From Mucilaginibacter boryungensis (GTDB lineage Bacteria > Bacteroidota > Bacteroidia > Sphingobacteriales > Sphingobacteriaceae), in the NCBI RefSeq assembly GCF_015221995.1, contig NZ_JADFFM010000001.1, positions 1,922,001-1,986,000 of the forward strand: a stretch of DNA of 64,000 nucleotides, read 5' to 3'. The notes beneath the pieces were generated by a model, which saw only the letters and a program-made list of their open reading frames with translations, did not search any database and was not told the DNA's origin. Each line of letters begins with the position of its first letter. Within the stretch, counting starts at the first letter, position 1. This document shows positions 8,377 through 16,668 of this stretch, piece after piece. The translations under genes and the position numbers were made by a program.

Positions 8377-9279
8377 ATGTTAAAAATCGCCTTCGATCTC
8401 ATTTACGCGCATCCCCTGCCGGAGGGGCACCGTTTCCCCATGCTGAAATATGAGTTGATACCAGCACAATTACTGCACGAAGGATTGATCACTCCCGACA
8501 ATCTGTTTTCTCCTGATGAACTGGACGACGCCACGATCCTGCTAACACATGATGCGGATTACTACAAGCAATTAGCTGAATTAACTTTACCGCCCAAAGA
8601 ACAACGACGCATAGGTTTCCCTTTATCGGCACGGTTAATTGAGCGGGAACGCCGCATTGCCAAAGGCACTATTGACGGCTGTCACTATGCGCGGCAATAT
8701 GGCGTGGCTTTTAACGTAGCCGGTGGTACGCACCATGCCGGCACCAACTGGGGCGAAGGCTTTTGCATGTTAAACGACCAGGCTATTGCAGCTAATTATT
8801 TGCTGAATAATAAATTAGCCACATCTATCTTAATTATTGATTTAGATGTGCACCAAGGCAATGGCACGGCACAGATATTTGAAAATGAGACCCGGGTATT
8901 TACATGCTCTATGCATGGCGCCAATAATTTCCCTTATCGGAAGGAGCAGTCCGATTTGGATATTGCTTTGTCTGATGGGGTGACCGGAGAGGAGTATCTG
9001 AGCATACTTAAAGCAACTTTGTCTAAACTTATCGCACAACAAAAACCTGATTTTATATTTTACCTCTCAGGTGTGGATGTGCTGGCTACTGATAAATTAG
9101 GCAAACTATCCTTAACTATTGAAGAATGTAAAGCACGCGACAAGTTTGTATTTGAACAATGCCTGCAACATCATATTCCTGTACAGGTAAGCATGGGCGG
9201 CGGCTATTCGCCCGATATTAAGCATATTGTAGAAGCGCATTGTAATACTTTTAGACTGGCAGATGAGATGTGGTTTTAA
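8377..9279 (+). CDS. Histone-deacetylase-superfamily (AcuC/HDAC-like) protein
   Basis: Arginase/deacetylase-fold zinc hydrolase of 300 residues. It shows GGTHHAGTNWGEGFC with the paired His119/His120, the zinc motif DLDVHQGNGT (Asp157, His159) and GVDVLATDKLG, whose Asp239 is the probable third zinc ligand. Bacterial members deacetylate acetyl-CoA synthetase (AcuC), acetylpolyamines or other small amides; the substrate here is not determined. It follows kynureninase by 39 bases on the same strand and may share its transcript. A palindromic repeat follows. Confidence 0.9.
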   Translation: MLKIAFDLIYAHPLPEGHRFPMLKYELIPAQLLHEGLITPDNLFSPDELDDATILLTHDADYYKQLAELTLPPKEQRRIGFPLSARLIERERRIAKGTIDGCHYARQYGVAFNVAGGTHHAGTNWGEGFCMLNDQAIAANYLLNNKLATSILIIDLDVHQGNGTAQIFENETRVFTCSMHGANNFPYRKEQSDLDIALSDGVTGEEYLSILKATLSKLIAQQKPDFIFYLSGVDVLATDKLGKLSLTIEECKARDKFVFEQCLQHHIPVQVSMGGGYSPDIKHIVEAHCNTFRLADEMWF

Positions 9280-9287
9280 TCAAAAGT

Positions 9288-9373
9288 TGTCATTGCGAGG
9301 AGCGTAGCGACGCGGCAATCTCGTAGTATGATTTGCGAACTATGAGATTGCCGCACTACCGCTCGCAATGACA
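9288..9373. repeat. Palindromic intergenic repeat, GTCATTGCGAGG family (copy 2)
   Basis: An 86-base inverted repeat with the same ends as the element at 4617 (TGTCATTGCGAGGAG left, CTCGCAATGACA right) and inner arms GGCAATCTCGTAGT / ACTATGAGATTGCC. It lies between two convergent genes. Confidence 0.9.
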
Positions 9374-9395
9374 CATTGTAGTTGCTGAATTGAGT

Positions 9396-10751
9396 TTATA
9401 TATTGCTAAACTTCCTGCTCATCCGTTGAAACCGCACAAACAATAATATAGAGGCTGCCATTAACCCCAGGGTTAAACCATACCACACGCCGCTGACGCC
9501 CATCTTGTAGTGTATGCCTAATAAATATCCTATAGGTAAACCCAATATCCAATAAGCTAAAAAGGTAATAAACGCCGGTATATTAACATCACCCATGCCA
9601 CGCAGCGTGCCCAAACCAATAACTTGGGTGCCATCAAATAACTGGAAGAATGCAGCTATAATAAGTAATTGTGCTGCAATAGCTATTACCCGCTCATCTG
9701 AAGAATAGATCCATGGTAATAAATGGTTCCCAAAAGCAAAAATCAGCGCTGTAATGCTCATAAATGCGATAATCATATGATAGCTGGATATAGCCGACAA
9801 ACGTAGGGCCTGGTGGTTTTTCGCGCCGAAATGGTTGCCCGTTTTAATAGCTGCGGCATCGGCCATGCCGCTGGCCATAATGTAAGTAAGCGATGCCAGG
9901 CTTAAGGCTACCTGGTGTGCCGCAAGTGCTACGGGGCTGATAGTGCCTATAATAAACCCGGCCCCGCAAAACGCACTCACCTCAAAGATGTATTGAAGGG
10001 AAACAGGCAGGCCAATTTTGTACAACTGAAAACTGCGCACCCTGCTAATATTCCTGATGGCGAACTCGTGCAGATATTTTTTAAAGTGTACCGACCGCAA
10101 TACGTAAATAAACATAACAACGGCCATTATGCAGCGGTCTATCAGCGTGCTGTAACCTACACCACGAATACCCATTGGCGGTATCCCAAACCAGCCTTTT
10201 ACGAATATAATTCCCAGTACAATGTTTATCACATTGCCCCAAATGGATATCATCATGGCTTGTTTGGTAAAGCCCAGGCCTTGTGCAAATTGTTTGAATG
10301 TGTTGAATACGAGCATGGGTATCATAGATAAGCCCAGTAGGTACAAAAACGGCCGGGCCTGTTCAACAACCAATGGCGATTGATGCAAATAGGGTATTAC
10401 AGAATTAAACCCAAATTGAATAACCAGGCATAAAATAATGCCGCTGATGATATTGATAAACAAACTGTTTATTAACAGCTTGCCGCAGCCCGCAAAGTCT
10501 TCGCGGCCGTTTGCCTGTGCAATAAGCGGGGTTATGCCATAGGCTATCCCCATGCCAAGCACCATAACAATAATAAAAACATTATTGGCCAGCGACACCC
10601 CGGCAAGTGCAATGGTACCTACAAAGTGCCCAACCAAAACACTATCACTTACCTGGGTAAGCATGTGCCCTGCCTGGGTAATCACCACAGGGATAGCCAG
10701 TTTTAAATTTTCGGAATAATGTGTTTTGTATTTCTGGTAAAAGGCTTTCAT
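9396..10751 (-). CDS. MATE-family efflux transporter
   Basis: A 451-residue polytopic protein with twelve predicted membrane segments in two homologous halves, typical of Na+- or H+-coupled multidrug and toxin extrusion pumps. Family-like features are VVITQAGHMLTQVSDSVLVGHFVG near residues 20-43 and the second-half counterpart ISPVALAAHQVALSLASLTY. The substrate is unknown. It is transcribed divergently from purL across about 210 bases, with a TACCTTTG -7 box 16 bases before its ATG. Confidence 0.93.
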   Translation of the reverse strand: MKAFYQKYKTHYSENLKLAIPVVITQAGHMLTQVSDSVLVGHFVGTIALAGVSLANNVFIIVMVLGMGIAYGITPLIAQANGREDFAGCGKLLINSLFINIISGIILCLVIQFGFNSVIPYLHQSPLVVEQARPFLYLLGLSMIPMLVFNTFKQFAQGLGFTKQAMMISIWGNVINIVLGIIFVKGWFGIPPMGIRGVGYSTLIDRCIMAVVMFIYVLRSVHFKKYLHEFAIRNISRVRSFQLYKIGLPVSLQYIFEVSAFCGAGFIIGTISPVALAAHQVALSLASLTYIMASGMADAAAIKTGNHFGAKNHQALRLSAISSYHMIIAFMSITALIFAFGNHLLPWIYSSDERVIAIAAQLLIIAAFFQLFDGTQVIGLGTLRGMGDVNIPAFITFLAYWILGLPIGYLLGIHYKMGVSGVWYGLTLGLMAASILLFVRFQRMSRKFSNI

Positions 10752-10767
10752 AAGTTAGTGCGACAAG

Positions 10768-10775
10768 CAAAGGTA
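10768..10775 (-). promoter_or_regulatory. Candidate -7 box for the MATE gene (TACCTTTG)
   Basis: On the minus strand TACCTTTG fits TAnnTTTG, 16 bases upstream of the MATE ATG. No good TTTG is seen 19 bases further upstream. Confidence 0.4.
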
Positions 10776-10962
10776 GGTTATTGGTATAAATTTATGGATA
10801 TGAATGTAAATAGCGGATATTTTAAGGGTAAGACGAAAGGTTATCAACAACCTTACAGTTAAGCGCAGTAATTTCCAACATTATGCACATTTACCTATCC
10901 GCACAGCTACACATTCGCACAATTTTGCTAATTTCGCAGCGTCTTACCAAATCATAAAAACA

Positions 10963-13188
10963 TTGGAGCACCAGCAACTCACCACCGTAGAAACAGCTAA
11001 AGACCTGGGCCTTTTACCCGCAGAATACGATCGCATAAAAGAAATACTGGGCCGTGTGCCAAATTTTACCGAATTATCTATCTTTTCGGTTATGTGGAGC
11101 GAACACTGTTCGTACAAAAATTCAATTACCTGGTTAAAAACATTGCCAAAAGATGGCCCGCGTATGCTGGCCAAGGCGGGCGAGGAAAATGCCGGTTTGG
11201 TTGATTTGGGCGATGGTATTGGCTGTGCTTTCAAAATAGAATCGCACAACCACCCTTCAGCATTAGAGCCTTACCAGGGCGCGGCTACCGGTGTGGGCGG
11301 TATTAACCGCGATATATTTACCATGGGTGCACGCCCCATTGCGCAGCTTAATTCGTTGCGTTTTGGCGATTTAAGTCTGGATAAAACCAAGTGGCTGGTT
11401 AAGGGCGTGGTTAAAGGGATCAGTCATTACGGCAATGCCTTTGGTATCCCAACCGTTGGTGGCGAATTAGCTTTTGACGAGTGTTATAATATCAATCCGC
11501 TGGTAAATGCCTTCTCTGCAGGTATTGTTAAAGCCGGCGAAACGGTTTCGGCTACATCATACGGTGTAGGTAACCCGGTTTATATTGTGGGTTCGGCTAC
11601 CGGTAAAGATGGTATCCACGGCGCGGCTTTTGCATCAAAAGATATTACGGAAGATTCAGTGAATGATCTTCCGGCTGTACAGGTGGGCGACCCGTTTCAG
11701 GAGAAACTGTTACTGGAAGCTACTTTAGAAGTAATAAAAACCGGCGCTGTAGTGGGTATGCAGGATATGGGTGCGGCAGGTATCATCTGTTCAAACTCGG
11801 AAATGAGCGCTAAGGGCGAGCACGGTATGCGTATCGATCTGGATAAGGTACCCACCCGACAGGAAAACATGAAGCCGTTCGAGATCCTGTTGTCAGAATC
11901 GCAGGAACGGATGCTGATAGTGGTATTTAAAGGCCGCGAAGCCGAAGTGCAGGCCATATTTGATAAATGGGATTTAAACTGCGTGCAGATAGGTGAGGTA
12001 ACCGATACTAAACGCCTGCATTACTACATGCATGGCGAACTGGTAGCCGACGTACCTGCTGATGACCTGGTATTAGGTGGTGGCGCACCTGTTTACGAGC
12101 GTGAATACAAAGAGCCTGCTTACTACGCCGAAAACCAAAAATTTAATATTAACGATGTTCCTGAGCCTGCTAATTTATTAGACGTGGCCGAACACCTGAT
12201 ATCGCACCCTAACATCGCATCAAAGCGGTGGGTTACCGATCAGTACGATTCGATGATCGGTACAGCTACCATGACCACCAACCGCCCAAGCGACGCGGCC
12301 GTAGTTGCAGTTAAGGATACCGATAAAGCTATTGTTATTACGGTTGACTGCAACAGCCGTTATGTATACGCCGACCCGCAAAAGGGCTGCGCTATTGCCG
12401 TTGCCGAAGCTGCACGTAACATTACCTGCGCAGGTGGCGAACCTGTGGCCATTACCAACTGCTTAAATTTTGGTAACCCATACAAACCCGAGGTATACTG
12501 GCAGTTTGTAGGCGCTATTAAAGGTATGGGCGAAGCTTGCCGCAAGTTTGAAACCCCTGTAACCGGTGGTAACGTAAGCTTCTACAATCAATCCAGCGAC
12601 GAAGGGCCAGTATTCCCCACGCCAACTATCGGTATGCTGGGTGTAATGGATGATATCGGCAATATCATGACATCGGATTTTAAACAGCCGGATGATCTGA
12701 TCTACCTGATAGGCGAATCGGTGAATGACATTGCTTCATCACAATACCTTGCATCGTACCATAAAATATTAAAGGCGCCTGCGCCATATTTTGATCTTGA
12801 TAAAGAATACGCCACCCACCAGGTTATTAAGCAACTCATCACTGGCAAAATTATACAGTCGGCGCATGATGTGGCTGATGGCGGGTTGTTCATTACCCTG
12901 GTAGAATCGGCCATGCCAAACGGCCTGGGCTTTGATATAGCAACGGATAGCAGTATCCGTAAGGATGCCTTCTTATTCGGTGAGGCACAGGGCAGGATAG
13001 TAGTGAGCATAGCACCTGCAGACCAGGAACGTTTTATTGAACTGATGGCTACCAGCGAGGTAGAGTTTAGCTTATTAGGTACAGTAGCGCACGAAGGTGA
13101 CCTGATGATAGATGAAGAGCACTTCGGAAACATTCAGGATGTGAAATTGGTTTACGATAACGTGTTGCACGTGATATTAGGCGAATAA
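10963..13188 (+). CDS. purL: Phosphoribosylformylglycinamidine synthase subunit PurL
   Basis: ATP-dependent synthase subunit of 741 residues that converts FGAR to FGAM in purine biosynthesis. The length is that of the short PurL working with separate PurS and PurQ, neither of which is in the window. Motifs include FSVMWSEHCSYKNS near 45-58, IESHNHPSALEPYQGAATGVGG, GGELAFDECYNINPLVNA and a C-terminal ATP-grasp-like half with SAHDVADGGL. The start is a TTG (MEHQQLTTVETAKDLGL); no ATG precedes the first conserved motif. The stop touches the ATG of the VOC gene, so purL, the VOC gene and trmN6 form one transcription unit. Confidence 0.96.
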   Translation: MEHQQLTTVETAKDLGLLPAEYDRIKEILGRVPNFTELSIFSVMWSEHCSYKNSITWLKTLPKDGPRMLAKAGEENAGLVDLGDGIGCAFKIESHNHPSALEPYQGAATGVGGINRDIFTMGARPIAQLNSLRFGDLSLDKTKWLVKGVVKGISHYGNAFGIPTVGGELAFDECYNINPLVNAFSAGIVKAGETVSATSYGVGNPVYIVGSATGKDGIHGAAFASKDITEDSVNDLPAVQVGDPFQEKLLLEATLEVIKTGAVVGMQDMGAAGIICSNSEMSAKGEHGMRIDLDKVPTRQENMKPFEILLSESQERMLIVVFKGREAEVQAIFDKWDLNCVQIGEVTDTKRLHYYMHGELVADVPADDLVLGGGAPVYEREYKEPAYYAENQKFNINDVPEPANLLDVAEHLISHPNIASKRWVTDQYDSMIGTATMTTNRPSDAAVVAVKDTDKAIVITVDCNSRYVYADPQKGCAIAVAEAARNITCAGGEPVAITNCLNFGNPYKPEVYWQFVGAIKGMGEACRKFETPVTGGNVSFYNQSSDEGPVFPTPTIGMLGVMDDIGNIMTSDFKQPDDLIYLIGESVNDIASSQYLASYHKILKAPAPYFDLDKEYATHQVIKQLITGKIIQSAHDVADGGLFITLVESAMPNGLGFDIATDSSIRKDAFLFGEAQGRIVVSIAPADQERFIELMATSEVEFSLLGTVAHEGDLMIDEEHFGNIQDVKLVYDNVLHVILGE

Positions 13189-13578
13189 ATGTTAAAACTG
13201 AATAAGATACACCACATAGCCATTATCTGTTCGGACTATGCAGTATCTAAAAGGTTTTACACCGAGGTTTTAGGCCTTGAAATTATACAGGAAGTTTATC
13301 GCGCTGAGCGAAAATCATACAAGCTCGATCTGGCTGTTGGAGGGCAATACCAGATCGAGCTTTTTTCTTTTCCAAACCCACCTAAAAGGACATCCCGCCC
13401 AGAAGCGGCTGGTCTAAGACATTTAGCTTTTGAAGTAGCTGATATTGAAGCTGCGATATTGGCCCTAAGCGACCATAAGGTTGTTGCCGAACCCATACGC
13501 ATTGATGAGCACACGGGCAAGCGCTTCACTTTTTTTGCCGATCCGGATGGTTTGCCTATTGAACTTTACGAGCAATAA
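13189..13578 (+). CDS. VOC-superfamily (glyoxalase I-like) metalloprotein, YaeR-like
   Basis: A 129-residue vicinal-oxygen-chelate protein of two beta-alpha-beta-beta-beta modules. Metal-ligand candidates are His9 (IHHIAI), a glutamate in QIELFSF, a histidine in LRHLAFEV and the glutamate in PIELYEQ. Closest in look to E. coli YaeR and SMU.1112c, glyoxalase-like proteins of unproven substrate. Its ATG follows the purL stop directly and its stop overlaps the next ATG by one base (TAATG). Confidence 0.88.
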   Translation: MLKLNKIHHIAIICSDYAVSKRFYTEVLGLEIIQEVYRAERKSYKLDLAVGGQYQIELFSFPNPPKRTSRPEAAGLRHLAFEVADIEAAILALSDHKVVAEPIRIDEHTGKRFTFFADPDGLPIELYEQ

Positions 13579-14291
13579 TGGCTGACTTATTCCATTTCAA
13601 GCAATTTAGCATAGACCAAAGCGGTTGTGCCATGAAGATCAATACCGATGGTGTGTTGTTAGGTGCGCTTGCCGAAGTAAATAAACCTCAGGCCATACTT
13701 GATATAGGTACGGGAACCGGGGTAATCGCCTTAATGCTGACACAACGATTCCCTGAAGCTAAAATTGATGCGGTTGAAATTGATGAAACAGCGGCCAAAA
13801 CAGCAGCCTCTAATTTTGCCAAGTCCCAATTTGTAAATCGTCTTACCTTATTCCCCAGTTCATTTGAACAATTTTTTGAAGCTAATGATGATAAGCATTA
13901 CAACCTGATCGTTTCCAACCCACCGTTTTACATCAATTCGCTGCATTCGCCTGGCGCAGGAAAGAAGCTGGCCAAGCATGCGGATGTGGATTTTTTTAAA
14001 AATTTAATTAGTGATGCTGCAAAGCACCTAACTGCTGAAGGTATGTTTTGGTTGATTTTACCTGTAGATACCGCTGAATTGGTGAAACAGCTGTCAATAG
14101 TTAACGGGTTAATGATACATCATATTATCAATATTAGATCATACCCTGAATCAAAACCGCATCGGCAGATAATTTCTTTTGACCGGCAGCAAACAAATAT
14201 GTTCGAAACGCAATTTGTTATCTACGATGCACTTAAGCAGTATTCAGGACAATACCAAACAGCTTTAAAAGATTTTTTCACGATATTTTAG
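13578..14291 (+). CDS. trmN6: tRNA1(Val) (adenine37-N6)-methyltransferase
   Basis: Class I SAM-dependent methyltransferase of 237 residues, YfiC/TrmN6 type, which methylates N6 of adenine 37 in tRNA-Val. It has the SAM-binding motif ILDIGTGTGVIALML, the acidic loop AVEID and the NPPFY catalytic motif typical of N6-adenine methylases (VSNPPFYINS). The opening FHFKQFSIDQSGCAMKINTDG is the family signature. It is the third gene of the purL unit, overlapping its neighbour by one base. Confidence 0.9.
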   Translation: MADLFHFKQFSIDQSGCAMKINTDGVLLGALAEVNKPQAILDIGTGTGVIALMLTQRFPEAKIDAVEIDETAAKTAASNFAKSQFVNRLTLFPSSFEQFFEANDDKHYNLIVSNPPFYINSLHSPGAGKKLAKHADVDFFKNLISDAAKHLTAEGMFWLILPVDTAELVKQLSIVNGLMIHHIINIRSYPESKPHRQIISFDRQQTNMFETQFVIYDALKQYSGQYQTALKDFFTIF

Positions 14292-14297
14292 CCAACT

Positions 14298-14382
14298 TGT
14301 CATTTCGAACGAGGTACGAGGAGAAATCTTCTACATGAAGCAGGTTGCTTTTAGAAGATCCTCCCTACGGTTCGAAATGACA
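14298..14382. repeat. Palindromic intergenic repeat, GTCATTTCGA family
   Basis: An 85-base inverted repeat: TGTCATTTCGAACGAGG left, TTCGAAATGACA right, inner arms GGAGAAATCTTCTA / TAGAAGATCCTCC. It runs almost to the next gene and creates a spurious N-terminal extension of that reading frame. Confidence 0.88.
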
Positions 14383-14394
14383 CATTTTAATTAT

Positions 14395-14886
14395 ATGACC
14401 CGTATAGGCCTCCTTTCAGATACCCACAGCTATATAGACGATAACATTCTATCGCATTTTAACAATTGCGATGAGATTTGGCATGCCGGCGATTTTGGAA
14501 ATATGGAGGTTGCCGACAGGCTCTCAGCCCTGAAACCTTTGCGCGGGGTATATGGAAATATCGATGGCGGCGATGTGCGTAAAACCTTTCCCGAACATCT
14601 GCGTTTTAAATGCGAAGAGGTGGATGTTTGGATGACGCATATAGGCGGTTATCCGGGCAGGTACAACCCGGCTATTAGAAGTGAAATTTACACTAAGCCC
14701 CCTAAGTTATTTATTTGCGGACATTCGCATATTTTAAAGGTGATGTTTGACGAAAAGATAAAATGCCTGCATATTAATCCGGGAGCGGCTGGAAAACAAG
14801 GCTGGCATAAGGTTAGGACCTTAATTAAATTTTGTATTTCTGACGAAAAAATCCATACCTTAGAAGCAGTAGAATTGTTAAAGTAG
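14395..14886 (+). CDS. Metallophosphoesterase, YfcE/MJ0936-type phosphodiesterase
   Basis: Calcineurin-like phosphodiesterase of 163 residues with a two-metal site: [11 protein letters not shown] (Asp, His), [25 protein letters not shown] and ICGHSHI. Small members of this family hydrolyse phosphodiesters in vitro; the natural substrate is usually unknown. The ATG at 14395 ([11 protein letters not shown]) is the true start, because the longer frame from 14335 is encoded by the palindromic repeat upstream. Confidence 0.88.
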   Translation: MTRIGLLSDTHSYIDDNILSHFNNCDEIWHAGDFGNMEVADRLSALKPLRGVYGNIDGGDVRKTFPEHLRFKCEEVDVWMTHIGGYPGRYNPAIRSEIYTKPPKLFICGHSHILKVMFDEKIKCLHINPGAAGKQGWHKVRTLIKFCISDEKIHTLEAVELLK

Positions 14887-14908
14887 TTGTAAAAAATACA
14901 CTAAGTAT

Positions 14909-15958
14909 ATGAAGGTAGTTAAAACCCTTGGTCAATTTATTATTGAAAAACAAGCTGATTTTCCTTACGCGAAAGGTGAACTTTCAAGGTTATTAAGGGA
15001 TATTGCTATAGCGGCTAAAATTGTTAACCGTGAGGTAAATAAAGCCGGACTGGCTGATATTATTGGCGATGCGGGCAGTATTAATGTGCAGGGCGAGGGC
15101 CAAAAATTACTGGATGTGTATGCTAACGAACAATTTATATCTGCACTGAAAAGTGGTGGCGAATGCTGCACGGTGGTATCTGAAGAAAACGACGAATATA
15201 TTTACATCGATCATGAGATTTCTAAGAATGCCAAATATATTGTAGCTATCGATCCGCTGGACGGTTCATCAAATATTGACGTGAACGTAGGGGTGGGCAC
15301 CATATTTTCTATTTTCCGGCGTAAAAGCCAAAATGGCAAGGCTACTATGGAGGACGTGCTGCAGACAGGTACAGAACAAGTAGCGGCCGGGTATGTTATT
15401 TATGGCTCATCCACCATGCTGGTTTATACTACAGGCAAAGGTGTTAACGGCTTTACGTTAGACCCATCAATTGGCGAGTTTTGCCTGTCGCACCCCAATA
15501 TGAAGATACCTAAGGATGGTATTATCTACTCGATCAACGAAGGATACTATGCTCATTTCCCCGATGGCGTTAAAAAATATATTAAGTTTTGCCAGGTAGA
15601 AGATGATAAAACCAACCGTCCTTACACCTCGCGCTATACCGGTTCTATGGTGGCCGACCTGCACCGTAATATGATAAAAGGGGGGATATTTATCTACCCG
15701 ATCACTGCCAAATCGCCCAAGGGTAAGCTGCGGCTAATATACGAATGTAACCCTATGGCCTTTATTATTGAACAGGCTGGGGGCAAAGCCAGCGATGGTT
15801 ATAACCGTATACTTGAATTGGAGGTTACCGAACTCCACCAACGCTCGGCCATATTTATAGGATCTGAAAATATGGTTAAAAAAGCGGAAGAAATGATGGC
15901 ATGCTTCTCGCCGCAAGTAACCAAAAAGAGTTTTGAGGGAGTGGTATCGGTGCAGTAA
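14909..15958 (+). CDS. fbp: Fructose-1,6-bisphosphatase class 1
   Basis: Gluconeogenic phosphatase of 349 residues that converts fructose-1,6-bisphosphate to fructose-6-phosphate. It shows VVSEEND near 89-95, the metal/phosphate motif DPLDGSSNI at 115-123, [14 protein letters not shown] and the C-terminal [22 protein letters not shown]. Length and motifs are complete. It follows the phosphodiesterase by 22 bases and may be co-transcribed. Confidence 0.96.
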   Translation: MKVVKTLGQFIIEKQADFPYAKGELSRLLRDIAIAAKIVNREVNKAGLADIIGDAGSINVQGEGQKLLDVYANEQFISALKSGGECCTVVSEENDEYIYIDHEISKNAKYIVAIDPLDGSSNIDVNVGVGTIFSIFRRKSQNGKATMEDVLQTGTEQVAAGYVIYGSSTMLVYTTGKGVNGFTLDPSIGEFCLSHPNMKIPKDGIIYSINEGYYAHFPDGVKKYIKFCQVEDDKTNRPYTSRYTGSMVADLHRNMIKGGIFIYPITAKSPKGKLRLIYECNPMAFIIEQAGGKASDGYNRILELEVTELHQRSAIFIGSENMVKKAEEMMACFSPQVTKKSFEGVVSVQ

Positions 15959-15968
15959 GTAGAATAAA

Positions 15969-16063
15969 GCGTCATTCTGAGCGATAGCGAAGAACCTCAT
16001 ATAGCCGGAGGACTTATAGTATAACTGCCAACCGGGGATTCTTCCCTCTGGTCAGAATGACGC
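15969..16063. repeat. Palindromic intergenic repeat, GTCATTCTGA family
   Basis: A 95-base element bounded by GCGTCATTCTGAGC and TCAGAATGACGC, with a less perfect interior (GAAGAACCTC / GGGGATTCTTC). It lies between the convergent fbp and rnhA genes. Confidence 0.85.
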
Positions 16064-16075
16064 GTATCTTGCAAT

Positions 16076-16549
16076 TTACAACAAATCCGTCCGCATAGCC
16101 TCAGTTTCAAACACGGCATCAATTAGCAAGTCTTTCTGTTTACTTGCTGCCACCGCTAATTGATCACAGCGCTCATTTTCCGGGTGACCGGCATGGCCTT
16201 TTACCCAAACAAATTTTATTTGATGGATGCGGCTTACTTCAAGGTAACGTATCCACAGGTCCTTATTCTTTTTACCGGCGAAGCCTTTTTTTACCCAGCC
16301 TTGCAGCCATTTCTTTTCAATAGAATCAATAACGTATCTTGAATCGGAATAGATAGTAACCTGTTGGTTAGGGTTCTTCAAGGCTTCCAAACCTTTAATA
16401 ACGGCTAATAGTTCCATGCGGTTGTTGGTGGTTTTGCGGTAGCCTGCCGATAGTTCTTTGTAGTGTTGCCCTGAACGTAATATAGCTCCATAACCACCCG
16501 GACCCGGGTTTCCGCTCGATGCACCGTCAGTAAATAGTTCGATAGCCAT
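16076..16549 (-). CDS. rnhA: Ribonuclease HI
   Basis: RNase H of 157 residues that cuts the RNA strand of RNA/DNA hybrids. The catalytic set is visible: Asp8 (LFTDGASSGNPGPGG), Glu (NNRMELLAV), Asp (YSDSRYVIDS) and the C-terminal His/Asp segment (WVKGHAGHPENERCDQLA). It is downstream of copA on the same strand, separated by an inverted repeat. Confidence 0.95.
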   Translation of the reverse strand: MAIELFTDGASSGNPGPGGYGAILRSGQHYKELSAGYRKTTNNRMELLAVIKGLEALKNPNQQVTIYSDSRYVIDSIEKKWLQGWVKKGFAGKKNKDLWIRYLEVSRIHQIKFVWVKGHAGHPENERCDQLAVAASKQKDLLIDAVFETEAMRTDLL

Positions 16550-16577
16550 TGTGCTGCAAGTATAGGAAATGTTGATG

Positions 16578-16668
16578 GTTCATGGTTAATAGTTCATAGA
16601 AAAAGCTATTGTAAACCATCTCTATAAAGCAAAGTTCAATTATGAACGATTAACCATAAGCTATGAAC
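16578..16668. repeat. Imperfect inverted repeat between copA and rnhA
   Basis: Arms ATGGTTAATAGTTCATAG (left) and TTATGAACGATTAACCAT (right) match at 16 of 18 positions when folded; outer GTTCAT / ATGAAC extend the stem after a five-base bulge. The right arm covers the copA stop codon. It may act as an attenuator or be a member of another intergenic repeat family. Confidence 0.55.

Noticed and set aside
14335..14394. N-terminal extension of the phosphodiesterase
   Set aside because: These codons belong to the GTCATTTCGA palindromic repeat and precede the first family motif.
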